Shown one piece after another: positions 12,019 through 23,340 of a DNA stretch of 64,000 nucleotides. The notes under the pieces were generated by a model that did not search any database, was not told where the DNA came from, and saw only the letters and a list, made by a program, of their open reading frames with translations. Each line of letters starts with the position of its first letter. The first letter of the stretch is position 1. The translations under genes were made by a program, and so were the position numbers. Source of the stretch: Aralia elata (taxonomy: Eukaryota > Streptophyta > Magnoliopsida > Apiales > Araliaceae); assembly GCA_034770075.1 (NCBI GenBank), contig CM068385.1, positions 57,544,746 through 57,608,745 on the forward strand, in the 5' to 3' direction.

Positions 12019-12720
12019 CTGCAAAAGAAGATATGCGCAAGAATGAGCTACAAAAGCTCAGCAAGTTCATTTGAATATATAAACACCATGTGTTTGATTT
12101 GAAAGATATCAACAATGTATACTGAGGGTTCTGTATAAGAACCATATATTTCATTTAGTTCTATCAGTCTTTAAAGACTTAGAACCATTTGAGTTTTGGA
12201 TATCTGGTAGGTGATCAGCCTCACCAATATCCTAGGAGTATGCATATCATCCTACCATTTGTGGTCAATATATTATCGACATTTATTGGCCTTCCTATGA
12301 AGGCATTTCCATTTACTCAGTATAGATGTCTTACCAAACAATTTGGTTTGACACAATAATTTACGCTCGAATAAACAATATATGAATAATGATTCATTTC
12401 TTAAGTTATGCTGAACAAGAAGCAATAACTTCACAATAATTGATAGCAAGATGTATAATACTTGCTTAAATATAACAAAGTTGGGAGACTTGCATAATAT
12501 AAGTTGAATAAGGTTAGGACACTTGCCTTAGCGTAGCTCACTATAATTTAGGACAATCGGTCAACGCACGTAGTCTACGTATACCAATAATAAGCGTTAG
12601 CACGTATATAAACATGTATCACGCTAATCTAAACAAGTTTCATTAAGATTCGACGTTGATTCGGTATCTCGGTCGCGTCCTTAATGGCTAAACACATAGA
12701 TTGTTCGATAAAACTTCATT

Positions 12721-13510
12721 TGGAAGTCGAATTATTAGTCTAAATAATTTAATTATTATTTCTAACATTTTTAGAAGCTTGGTATTATTTTTAAATAATT
12801 TTCAGAAGCTTGGAAGTATTTTTAAATAATTTTACAAGCTTAGGAATATTTTTAAATGATTTAATTATCATTTAGAATAATTTTAAAACATTTAATATGT
12901 TATTTAAATGATTTATTTATCATTTAGAATATTTTTAGATATTTAAAATATCATTTTAAATGATTTTATTTATCATTTATAATATTTTTAGAAAGATAGA
13001 ATATTATTTAAATGATTTATTTTATCATTAATAATTATTTTTAGAATTTATTTTATCATTAATAATATTTTAATTATTATTTATAATAAATTTTCAAAAA
13101 CTTAATTTAATATTTAAATGATTTAATTATCATTTAAAGTAATTTTTAAATACTTAATATATATTATTTAAATGATTTTATTATCATTAATAATATTTAA
13201 ATATTTAATATTTTATTTAATTATTATATATAATAATTTTATTTACCTTAATATCATTTTTAAATAATTAATATAATTATTTAATAATTTAATATCATTT
13301 TTAAATAATTAAAACAATTAATAAATGATTTATTATAATTATTATTTATTATTTAATTAAATTAAATAATATATCAGAATATATAAAAATATTAAAAATA
13401 AATTTTTATAATTTAAAAATGAATTTTCGAATTTATTTATTAATTATTAATAATTATTTAATATTTATTTATTATATTATAATTTATTTAATTAATTTTT
13501 ATTTTATTTT
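12721..13510 (-). repeat. AT-rich segment with repeated AAATGAT/ATCATTT hairpins
   Basis: About 800 bases of almost pure A/T contain at least six copies of a hairpin with arms AAATGAT/ATCATTT around a short T/A loop, at roughly 50-60-base spacing (one perfect copy at 12854-12873). The matching segment of the sister solo LTR (about 32520-33240) has the same pattern. No gene is present. Confidence 0.65.
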
Positions 13511-13522
13511 TATTAAAAATCT

Positions 13523-14250
13523 GTCGCTAAAGGGCTTTAGCGACGGTTTGCTTAGTTTCTTAGGTTTCTGGGTTTGGGTTGAAGACTGTCGCTAAAGGTG
13601 TTCTTCATGAAGAACACTTGGTCAATGTCCAACAGTGACCTTTGACCTCAAATTAATCTCAGCTCGTTTGATATTTGTGGTTGATTTTTGTTTGTTGTTA
13701 TAGCTAACATGACAGTGTACAACGACATATCAAAATCCATCTCAAATTATATCATATCATGCTTTAAATTTGATGGTCAAACTACCGGGTTCAAACTGTT
13801 CTTGAGTTTCTGGGTTACCCAGAAACTCAAGCAGTCATGGTCAGTCAACATGGTTTGACCATGAATAACTTTGATTCTGTGTTTGCTAAATGTGTTTTGA
13901 TGATTCAATATTGTAGTTTACATACCAAATAACATGTCTAACACAAGAAACAACATATTAAATATCATCTAGGTCATTTCTGGGTTGATCAAAAGTCTGA
14001 CATCAAACTGTCAGACATTCATATGATTTCTGGGTTACCCAGAAATCAGTCCCCCATGGTCGGTCAACGGATTTTGACCATTAATAACTTCTATCCTAGA
14101 GATAATTTAACCATTCTACCAATTGGATCTTAAAGCTAACATGACAAACTACTGATTCATGCTTTAAAACACATCAAACAAACATTTTAAGCCGATCAAA
14201 AGCTCTGACAAAGTAGCTTGTCAGACTGTTCTTGACTGCCAAGAACAGTT
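13523..14250 (-). repeat. String of hairpins in the LTR of element 2
   Basis: At least seven strong inverted repeats occur in about 730 bases: 13523-13544 (arms GTCGCTAAAG/CTTTAGCGAC, loop GG), 13598-13617 (perfect palindrome GTGTTCTTCATGAAGAACAC), 13801-13831 (15-base arms around one T), 13836-13863 (CATGGTCA/TGACCATG), about 13995-14016 (GTCTGACA/TGTCAGAC), 14024-14048 (12-base arms) and about 14226-14250 (CTGTTCTTG/CAAGAACAG). The 13801 and 14024 hairpins share TTTCTGGGT/ACCCAGAAA but differ outside it with matching changes on both arms. Confidence 0.8.
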
Positions 14251-15422
14251 TGAGTTTTTGGCTTGATTTTCATATCTAGATGTTATGTAAACATGTTTTA
14301 ACCGCCCAGATCACTTAATAACACATTAACAAGTATTCCTAAACATCTAAAACACAAAAATTTTCTAGGCTTGAAGATCTAGCAACAAATTAGGGTTTTT
14401 GCACCTTTTTCTTCAAATTTTTGATTTCTGGCTTCTGAATCTGAGCTTGTGGTTGCTAGGGCTTGTTTAGGCAGGTACTATAAGTGTATAGGTTCACAAT
14501 TTCGTAGGTTTAAAGCTCAGCATCTCATTCTTCTTATAGCAATTCCAAATTAGGGTTTCCTAGCTAAATTCCAAACTTTTGCCTCCTAAAATATCTAACC
14601 AATTAACTTGTGCTGCTTATGATCTGGCCTAATTCACCTACTTGTGTTGGAGTGTGTTAAGCACAAGCTTGCACACTCCTAGCTTCATTTTCATTGGCTA
14701 GGGTTTTATTTTCCATTTATTTACTTACTAATTAAATCTAGATTTTTGTTAATCATGATTAGGATGTTAAATTAAGTTTAGTAATACCCTAATTATGATA
14801 TTATATCACAATTAAGATTTATAACTCCATAATTTAGTGTTCTTGAATCAAATTAGGGCTTTAGGGTTTCTAATTAGGATTTAGGGTTTTCAATCCTACA
14901 ATTAGGGTTTTAATCTTTCGTTTAGGGTTTAGTTTAATCCCAATGATTCATAATTAACATTATGATTCATTATTTAAATCTTAATTATATTAATTAAGAT
15001 TATTGTACAATAATTAGGGTTTTAATTAATCAATTCTGACAATTATTATCAATTAGGATTTTCAACTTAGGGTTTCTATTTCCATGTAACCTTTTAAACC
15101 CTATTTAACTTATTTTAGAATTTTATCAGTTAATATAATATTATATTAATGTCGAAGCACGACAAAGCACTTCGTCAATTCCAAGCACGACACAGCAGCT
15201 TACAAAAATAATTTGCCGAAACGCTTCTCGGTGAATTCGCCGAAAGCACGACAAATCATTTTGTCCGATTAAGCACGACACAGCTGTTTGGCGAAAAAAT
15301 TTTATTTGACCTAATTGTTTAATAAAATACACAATCACATAATACAAAGTCATATCATAAAATTTCATTTATTAAACACATAATTTACATATACAGATCT
15401 TATTAGGGTTCGGAATATTACA

Positions 15423-16572
15423 GTAGCCACATTACATTCTTTACCTAAAACCTCAGATAAATATGTAGTTTATTTTACTCAATTGCTTGGTTCTCATCAA
15501 AAGTTATTACCATCTGTTGTGCAGGCCCCAACCTTAGAACTGAAACCATTACTTGCACACTTGAAGTATGCATTCTTAGGGAAGAATGAGACGCTACCAG
15601 TGATTATTGCTAACAATCTAACCAAAGTACAAGAGGACAAACTGCTCAGAGTCCTAAGGGACCACATGACAGTCTTTGGTTGGACTATAGCAGATATCAA
15701 AGGTATAAGTTCTGCTACGTGCATGCATATAATCCTTTTGGAAGATGGAGCCAAGCCCACTAGAGGCGCACAAAGAAGACTTAATCCACTAATGATGGAG
15801 GTAGTGAAGAAGGTGCTGAAATTACTTGATGCATGCATAATCTACCCCATCTCAGACAGTCAATGGGTAAGTCTAGTATAGGTAGTACCAAAGAAATCTG
15901 GAATCACAGTCATCAAAAACGATGATAATGAGTTGGTGCCCACATGTATGCAGACAGGATGGAGATTTGTATTGATTACAGGAAGTTAAATGCTGTAACT
16001 AGAAAGGATCACTTTTCTCTTCCTTTTATTGATCAAATATTGGAAAGATTAGCTGGGCATGCTTATTACTGTTTTCTAGATGGTTTTCAGGTTATAACCA
16101 AATTGTGATTGCACCCAAAGACCAAGAAAAGACCACATTCACATGTCCTTTTGGTACATTTACGTATCGTAGAATGTCCTTTGGACTGTGTAATGCACCA
16201 GGTACCTTCCAACGATGTATGGTAAGCATCTTTTCTGATTTTCTTGAAAACTGCATTGAAGTATTTATGGATGACTTCACAATACATGGTGATTCTTTAG
16301 ATGTATGCGTTGATAATCTGACTCGTCTGCTAGATAGATGCTTAGAGACTAATCTTGTTCTTAATTGGGAAAAATATCATTTTATGGTAGAGCAAGGTAT
16401 AATACTTGGCCATGTAGTTTCAGCTAAAGGATTAGAAGTGGATAAAGCTAGGATAAAAATTGTTACTGCTCTGCCTTACCCCGCAAGTGTGCGGGAGATT
16501 TGTTCTTTTCTTGGTCATGCAGGTTTCTATCGTAGATTTATCAAAGACTTCTCGAAGATAGCTTTACCATTG
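15423..16572 (+). pseudogene. Athila-type Gypsy reverse transcriptase fragment
   Basis: Recognisable Athila signatures run in order: the conserved block before the polymerase domain (LKYAFLGKNETLPVIIAN), VPKKSGITVIKNDDNELVPT, KLNAVTRKDHFSLPFIDQ, TFTCPFGTFTYRRMSFGLCN, the catalytic FMDDF near 16262, and FLGHAGFYRRFIKDFSKIA at the end. The frame is open from 15423 and broken by TAG at 15879-15881 (glutamine expected), by a one-base loss near 15968 in the CIDYRKL motif, and by another near 16088 in the DGFSGYNQ motif. The left end is cut by element 2 and the right end by the SIRE-like Copia LTR. The rest of this element is not in the window. Confidence 0.88.
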
Positions 16573-16918
16573 TGTTAGGAATCATGGTTTAAATTTGATG
16601 TTGTGCTCTTAATGTATATGTGTATCAGTTGCTGAATTGTAAAGTCCTTAATGAAAGATTTGTACAAGGACTTAGAATGGAGAAGATCAAATGTGTTAGG
16701 ATGATCTAAGTTGTATTGAATATCTATCAGATCTAAGCATATTTGTAAAATCCTTTATTGAAAGTGATGTACAAAGGACTTAGAATAGAAAAGATCAAAC
16801 TTGTTAGGTTGATCTTGTGTGCTGATCGTAGAGTACTGCCTTAAACCCAGTAAAGGATCGTAGAGTAATCAGCCAACTTCGCTGAGTCAAAATATGCCAT
16901 CGTAAGTTTTGCCATATG

Positions 16919-17140
16919 GATGTAGAGCTTCCTCGGCAGATCGTAGAATGTCCTCGACAGGTCGTAGAGCTTCCTCGGCAGGTCGTAAAGTTACCTCGAC
17001 AGAACGAAGAGTTTCCTCGGCAGGTCGTAGAGCTTCCTCGGCAGGACGAAAAGTTTCCTCGACAAGTCGTAGAGCTGCCTCGGCAGGACGTAGAACCTCC
17101 TCGGTAGGTTATAGAGCTCTCTCTCGGCAGAACGTAAGGT
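16919..17140 (+). repeat. 21-base minisatellite in the Copia LTR
   Basis: About ten diverged copies of a 21-base unit close to GTCGTAGAGCTTCCTCGGCAG lie head to tail, with one or two slips near the right end. Because 21 is a multiple of three, open frames run across it in more than one phase (one reads RRASSAG repeats). These frames are a by-product of the period and I do not call a gene. The array lies upstream of the TATA box, so it belongs to U3. Confidence 0.85.
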
Positions 17141-17661
17141 TATCAATGCATCTTAAGACAAACTCTCAGAATCATAGAGTAGTCTCTGCCAGTACTCACA
17201 GACTAAATCAACACCTCTGAAGAAGAACATAAAGGCAAAGTATTGATGCTATTTCAGAATGATCAAAATGAAGTATAAAGATCATAGTGAACGACTACTA
17301 GCATCAAACGACTGTAGAGCTGCAACTCTATAAACACACTGACGACACTACGACTAGCAAGATCGTAGAGTCAACACGTTAGACGAGCAACTCAGATCTC
17401 GAATGAATATTCTAAGTTGCCCATAACGATTAAGCAGTAGAATGACCTGCCCAAGATAGTTACTAAATATTAAACAAATCAATGGGAAGCAAACAGCTAC
17501 AGTCTGCAGAGATTCAGAGCACTATCCCTACCACTATCTTGGTACATGCTAATGGAAGTTGGCTCACCCCACTACTGCAGCCAACAAGGAATAAACTATT
17601 CCTAAGCTCAACAACACATCTCAACGGAAGGATTAGATGCAACAACCACATTTCAACGGAA
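17141..17661 (+). other. Remaining U3 of the Copia LTR, no gene
   Basis: About 520 bases of LTR sequence follow the minisatellite, including another GATCGTAGAG at 17361-17370. It ends with GAAAG (17657-17661), the left copy of the TSD of the inserted solo LTR. Confidence 0.7.
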
Positions 17662-18111
17662 AGTGTGACAACCCGAAAATTTAGAAGATCTTAAATGATT
17701 AAATTAAAGGTTAAGGTTTAAAACCTAGATAGAAATTTGTGGATTTATTTAAAATTTCTAAGAAAAACCTATATGGTTTACTACTTGAAAGAGAATAAAG
17801 AAAATATGGGTTACAAAATTTCAAAACCCTAGAAATGAATTTATATGTACTGGAAAGAATATTAAGGATAAGGTATTACGATACCTATAAATTTGATGTC
17901 AACAAAAAGGGTTATTTTTATTTAGTGGTCTTAGTATTTTAGTTATATACTAGTGACCAATTTTTAGAGATTTATTTTATTATCTCAACGTATTAAATGA
18001 TTTTTTTAGTGAATATATGTGATTGTATTATGTAATGATATTTATCAAAGATGATAAATATGTTAGGACATATGTGAAATATGTGTAGTATTGAATAAAT
18101 GGATATATTAT

Positions 18112-19991
18112 TGATAAGTATAAAATATGTTATGTTTTTATCTCTTAATATCTAGTCTTTTATACTTATTTGGCACCTAAATGTACTCACTATTCTTATA
18201 TTTTGATTTAGGTTGCAAATGGAGCCATTAAATGAAAACTGTGTTATTTTCGCACTTTTGGATTGTTTTGAAATCTGTCTGTCCGCTTGAGGCTCAATTT
18301 TATACTTGATCAGGCCTTATTCTCTCAAAGCTCAAAGAAGGAAAGTTGTAGATCTATTTCTTAGCTTTCCGGATCATCTTGAAACGCCTAAATCGAAGCT
18401 TGGATGAGAGAGTTATGACCATTTTACCAACATATGTCAAAGTTGAAAATTTCAGGAAATTGAGCTTTTGGACAGATTGACCTTTGGGGCTTCGGTTGAG
18501 ATTTGAATTGTGTTAAAGTTTCCAAATGAAAATGTGGTCTTCCTGAAATTTTTAGTAGACTTCTCAGGATTTCCAGAATGGTATGGTGAGGAAAAATCCG
18601 AGTTCATTTGGGCCTCCAAACATTGCTTTTTAGACAGCTGATCCGAATCCCGCATGGACTGGATTCCTGTTCGGACCAGTTGGAGTATTTGGGCCATAAC
18701 TTGAGCTTCCCAACTCCAAATCAGGTGGTTCAAAAATCCAAATTCATTAGAAACTCCAGGGCTACAACTTTTGTTCTTTACCCAAGTCCAAAATCGGCGG
18801 TCTACTAATTCAAAATTAACTTGCAAGCTGCTGATCTGTTTTGGTGTTAGATTTTGACTTCTTATGAGGTGCACGTTTTTGGGTTTTTGATTGCCTTAGA
18901 TGGCTGATTCACATGACCAAGATTAGTTGTTGGATCTTGACATCTTGTACACTTGAATGCCTATAAATACCAAGTGAAGCTAGGCTTGTAATTTGCTAAT
19001 TCACACATTAATACACACCATCTTCTTCATCTTCTCCATCTTCGCCAAATTTTAGTGTAATTAGTAGGGAAAGAGGATCACCTTCATAGTGAGGTTGTTG
19101 TCCTCACCCCTTTTATAAATTAGTAGGGAAAGAGGCTCACCTCCATAGTGAGGTTGTCGTCCTCACCCCTTTTAGAATTCAAGAAAATATTAATTGGACT
19201 TAATATGTTAGGCTAGTTCCTTTACTCAGTTCGAAGGGGATGTTGAACCTTGTTTACAGGTAATGATTTGATTAAGTATAAGCTATTTATTCCTTCTTAC
19301 ATGAAGTTCATTCTTGATAATCTATTTTAATTGTTGAATGATATTTATTCTGATTGGTTTAATGTGATCAGTTAAGTCAATTTGATTAATCTCATCTGCT
19401 AGATTAAGGGACATTATTACGTGTAATTGATATTGTTCCTAATCATAAGTAGCAATTAGTGATACATGATTGTGGTCAAGCTTTTGAGTATTACTATGAT
19501 TATCGGAAGACAAGTTAAATAATCCGAGCTTGTGTGATTGTTGCTTGAATTAGTCTAATTCCCTAGTTCTTAATGCTACTATTATATTAAATCTAGAGAG
19601 CTTGTTCTAGGTTGTGTAATAGTTAAAATCTTGTGAAGAGCTTGTTTAATTAAGTGATAATCTAAGGGGAATTTTGGGTAGTAGAGCTTGTTGCTACCTA
19701 GGGCTATTAATTTCATTGAAGGATAAATATTGTTTTACTTAATTATTCTATTGTTGTAAAAAGGTGATACTGAACCGGAAGAACTGAAATCTTTAATTAA
19801 TTGGTTATTTTTATCACTTTAAATTCTGTTCTTGATAATTAGTGAAATCAAATTATAAACCCCCCCTCTTTTGGTAAACAAAGAATAATTTTAGACTAAT
19901 CACTCTCTGTGGGATCGACTCTTACTTGCACTGCTACATTATTATCTTTCACAGTAAGATTTTATTTTTGGTTGCTTGCGACAGCACACCA
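18112..19991 (+). repeat. Athila-like solo LTR
   Basis: It begins TGATAAGTATAAAA and ends GACAGCACACCA, flanked by the 5-base TSD ATTAT (18107-18111 and 19992-19996). Length is 1880 bases. It carries a TATAAAT box at 18962-18968 and, near its end, the CTCTGTGGGATCGACTC motif typical of Athila-group LTRs. A 60-base block (AATTAGTAGGGAAAGAGG...) is tandemly duplicated at about 19058-19170. The Athila assignment is by motif only. Confidence 0.85.
18962..18968 (+). promoter_or_regulatory. TATA box of the Athila-like LTR
   Basis: TATAAAT occurs about 850 bases into the 1880-base LTR, followed within 60-90 bases by a pyrimidine-rich TCTTCTTCATCTTCTCC stretch, a common arrangement at the start of the R region. 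Confidence 0.5.
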
Positions 19992-20178
19992 ATTATAAAT
20001 GTGTATATATATTTGTTTATGGTACAAAGGAAAATTAGCAAGAAAGCTACATAACCAAATTATATATTAGGTATGGTAATTAACTAACTTAAGGGTTATG
20101 TTATTATAGAATTCTAGTATTGAAAATATATATGTTAATGTAAGGGATTTATTTTATAATCTCAAGTCATTATTTATT

Positions 20179-21623
20179 GGATGAATGACACTTATGACCC
20201 TCCAAGTTACCACCCACTTTCAATGTCGTCCTTAAAGTACATTTTTCGTCAATTGGACCCTTAAAGTGGCATTTTTTGGCGTTTCCGTTCCTTTTACTCT
20301 ATTTTACCCCACCCGACCCATTTTGACCGAAACCGACCCAGTTTGACCCAACCCAATTTTATCAATTATTTTTTTTAAAAAAAAACTAAAAAATTTTAAA
20401 ATTATTTTAAAAATAATTATTAGTTAAAAATTCTTTTAAAAACAATATTTTATTTTAAAATATTAAAAATTATTATTTTTAATATTTTTAAAAATTATTA
20501 TTATTTTAAAATTAATTATTATTTTAAAAATAATATTTTATTCTAAAATATTAAAAATACTTATTATTTTAAATATTTTTAAAAATAATTATTATTTTCA
20601 AGAAAAAATATTAAAAACTTTTATTTTTTCATAAAATAAGTAAAGTTTCATAAAATATAGATTCAAAATATTTATTTAAAAATAATTATTTTTAATATTT
20701 TAAAATAAAATATTATTTTTAGAATAATTTTAAAATAATAATTATTTTTATATTTAAAAATGAAATATTATTTTAAAAAATTTTAAAAATAATAATTATT
20801 TTCAAAAGAAAAAAAATTAAAAACTTTTATTTTTTTCAAAAATGAGTAAAATTTCATAAAATATAGATTCAAAAAAATTAAAGTTTAAATTTTTTTAATT
20901 CTTAATTATTTTTATGAAAATTTACACATCTTTTAAAAAATAAATATTTCTAGTTTTGTTTTATGAAAATAAAAAAAATTTATTTACTTTTTTTGAATCT
21001 ATATTTTATGATTTGTAAAAAAAAATTAAAAATTTCTATTTTTTCTGAAAATAAATTTTAATTTTTTTGTTTAATTTTTTTGAATCTATATTTTATAAAA
21101 CTTTACTAATTTTTTTTCCTGAAAAAAAAATAATTTTTAAAACTTTTTAATTTCTTTTTTTTTTAAAAAAAAAATTGAATCAATTTTTTTATTTATCTTT
21201 TACTGTTTTTTTTATTTTACATATAAAATGAAAAAAAAATCTACTTTTTTTTAAAATAAAGTTTTATTTTTTTGAATCTATATTTTTTTCTGAAAATAAG
21301 AATTATTTTTAAAAATATTTAAAATACTAATAATTTTTAAGATTTTAAAATAAAATATTATTTTTATAATTATTTTTAATATTTTAAAATAAAATATTAT
21401 TTTAGTTTTTTTAAAAAAAAAGAATTAGTGAAATTGGGTCAGGTCAAAATGGGTCGGATTGGGTCAAATTTTGGTAAAAATGGGTCGGGTTTGGGTAAAA
21501 TAGGGTAAAAGGAACGGAAATGCCAAAAAATATCACTTTAAGGGCCCAATTGACGAAAAATGTACTTGAGGGACGACATTGAAAGTGGGTGACAACTTGG
21601 AGGGTTATAAGTGCCATTCAGCC
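20179..21623. mobile_element. Non-autonomous Mutator-like element with long terminal inverted repeats
   Basis: The 1445-base element has imperfect inverted ends of about 170-180 bases: left GGATGAATGACACTTATGAC and, in reverse complement, right GGCTGAATGGCACTTATAAC. A perfect 9-base TSD TTATTTATT flanks it (20170-20178 and 21624-21632). Nine-base duplications and long inverted repeats are the hallmark of Mutator-like elements. The inside is almost pure A/T with many inverted A/T runs and no transposase, so it depends on an element elsewhere. Confidence 0.9.
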
Positions 21624-21860
21624 TTATTTATTTTGAAACCTAATTATAGCAAGTCTAATTGGGTTATGTAAGTTAATTGATATTATTGATATATGAGGAA
21701 TGTGTTTATATTAATAATAAGGGTTAATTACATATATTAGTACATTTTTAAAAATAATTACAAAAATCATACATCCATAAAATAATTACAAAAGTATTAC
21801 ACTTTTTCATTTTTATTTACATTAGATCTCATCATTTCTTCTTCTTCAATGAGTATGTCT

Positions 21861-22076
21861 TCAAGAACAACCCCATATTTTCTTCTTCAATGGTGCCTTA
21901 ACTCTTATATCTTTAGGTACCGACAAATCCTTCATGAATTGAGAAAAGATGGGAGTTTTCTTTGAAGCCTCAACAAAGTCGAGAATCTCTAACTCAACCT
22001 TGTCCAGTGCATTAACTTTTGCTGCTGCAATGTATAATGTAGAGGAATAGTTTCCAGAAACTCCATACAGTGCCAT
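21861..22076 (-). pseudogene. Captured exon fragment of mitochondrial ATP synthase subunit O (OSCP)
   Basis: The minus-strand frame reads MALYGVSGNYSSTLYIAAAK, then NALDKVELEILDFVEASKKT and SQFMKDLSVPKDIRVKA. This matches the N-terminal part of the mature plant OSCP, the stalk subunit linking F1 to Fo in the mitochondrial inner membrane. Just upstream (22077-22095) is a T-rich stretch ending TTTTTTAG followed by GTACCT, which fits an intron acceptor with the exon starting VPMALYG. The fragment was therefore taken from genomic DNA rather than cDNA. After IRVKA the similarity stops. It encodes perhaps a quarter of the protein and cannot work as OSCP. Confidence 0.85.
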
Positions 22077-22377
22077 AGGTACCTAAAAAATGTAAATATC
22101 ATAGAAAAAGAATGGACAGTTTAGTACAGAAGGATTCAAGCATCAATTATTCGTTAATAATGGAGACACGACCCATCATCTTAACAATGTTGTTTAAATT
22201 GACAACAAAATAAACCAACTAGCAATAGAAGAAAATGTTTTAGAGAGATAGAGACTTTTCACTAAGAAGTAAGAATAAAAGCAAACTGTTCAATAAAACT
22301 CCTAAGAAGGAAGGAACTGGGGTTTATCTCTTGCACACAATAGATGGATAAGCAATACCAATCTATTCTATGTTACC

Positions 22378-22805
22378 TTAGTATGAAGGTTTGCCGAACC
22401 CATTAACCATTTATATTAAAAGTTGGTTACTTCTGTATTAAGGTTTGATTACATTTGTATTAAAGGTTGGTTACCTTTGTTTTAAGGTTGGATACCTTTT
22501 GTATTAAGTTTTGGTTACCATTGTATTAAGGGTTGGTTACCTTTTGTATTAAAAGTTGGTTACCTCTGTATTACTGTTTGATTACCTTTGTATTAAGGTT
22601 TGGTTACCTTTATATTAAGGGTTGGTTACCTTTGTATTAAGGTTTGGTTACTTTTGTGTAAATGTTGGTTATCTTGGTATTAAAGTTTGGTTACCTTTGT
22701 ATTAAGGGTTGGTTACCTCTGTATTAAAGTTTGGTTACTTTTGTATTAAAGGTTGGTTACCTATGTATTAAGGTTGGTTACCTTTGTAGTAAGGGTTGGT
22801 TACCC
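22378..22805 (+). repeat. GGTTACC minisatellite inside the Pack-MULE
   Basis: Roughly 17 diverged copies of a 22-26-base unit (TTGTATTAAGGTTTGGTTACC and variants) lie in tandem. Spacing slips by a few bases between copies. It contains no coding signal. Confidence 0.85.
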
Positions 22806-23340
22806 TCCTTCTCCTCAACTCATTTTCCATCACGACGACACAGCCGCCGCAGTCCACCATTTCTCACCCTTCCCTAAAGCCACCAGTGAACTCTCAATCG
22901 GCTTCGTCGACGATAATCACCACTTCTTTTGCCCCAATCACTGCCCCGCTTCCGCTGCCCCATCTACGCCTCTCCCATCCTCGCCCACCACTGGAACATT
23001 TATCAGAGCATAGATCAAGAACAACAAAAAGAGGAGAGAGAAAATAGTTCTAACAGTGTACATACTTGAAGAAGAAGAAGAAGAAGAAGGGTTTTGAATT
23101 TTCAATCCTTAGGTATTGCAGAGGGGTCTGATGCTATAGCAGAAGCAGAAAGTGTTGTACTAGAAAACCTCAGTAGGTATGAACTTTGGCTTGGTTGTTT
23201 GTGTTTCATTATAGAAAGTATAATAATATGTAGAGCTCGGTGTTTTTGCAGCAACACTAGGAGGGGAGAGTGGTGCTGCCAGAAGGTCCAATAAATGGCG
23301 GCATCTTTATGCAGGATTTACTATCTGGTTGTCACAATCA
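22806..23340 (+). other. GC-richer stretch of the Pack-MULE, possible second captured fragment
   Basis: This segment is clearly less AT-rich than its surroundings and has short plus-strand frames (for example LGIAEGSDAIAEAESVVLEN near 23103-23165). There is a candidate intron beginning GTATGA near 23177 and ending TTTTTGCAG near 23252, followed by coding-like sequence (HLYAGFTIWLSQSEATG). I recognise no protein family. It may be exons captured from another host gene, or a chance run. Confidence 0.3.

Larger units (their letters stand above)
6613..15422 (-). mobile_element. Element 2: Tekay-type Ty3/Gypsy retrotransposon, 5' part (minus strand)
   Basis: Reading leftward from 15422 there is a 4.0-kb 5' LTR, a tRNA-Met-type primer binding site, a leader with an acidic reading frame, and one gag-pol frame that stops abruptly at 6613 inside the integrase, where element 1 was inserted. 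The rest of integrase and the 3' LTR must lie left of the window. Insertion into the Athila fragment leaves GTAGC (15423-15427) as the candidate right-hand TSD; its partner is outside the window. Confidence 0.9.
11387..15422 (-). repeat. 5' LTR of element 2 (4.0 kb)
   Basis: On the plus strand it runs from TGTGACGCCCCC to GGAATATTACA, so it starts TG and ends CA in either orientation. The same family forms the solo LTR at 31183-44318. Moving right from 11387 there are: the lysine-rich block after an acceptor-like site (11960-12018), the GGCTGATCACC block (12210-12220), an extremely AT-rich stretch with repeated AAATGAT/ATCATTT hairpins (12721-13510), a string of hairpins (13523-14250), and a final U3-like segment. 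No host gene is seen in it. Confidence 0.92.

Noticed and set aside
16909..17220. RRASSAG-type repeat protein of about 100 residues
   Set aside because: The 21-base minisatellite period is a multiple of three, so more than one phase stays open. No start context or homology.
18452..18874. 140-codon minus-strand frame in the Athila-like solo LTR
   Set aside because: It lies antisense within an LTR with clear TG/CA ends and TSD; no domain recognisable.
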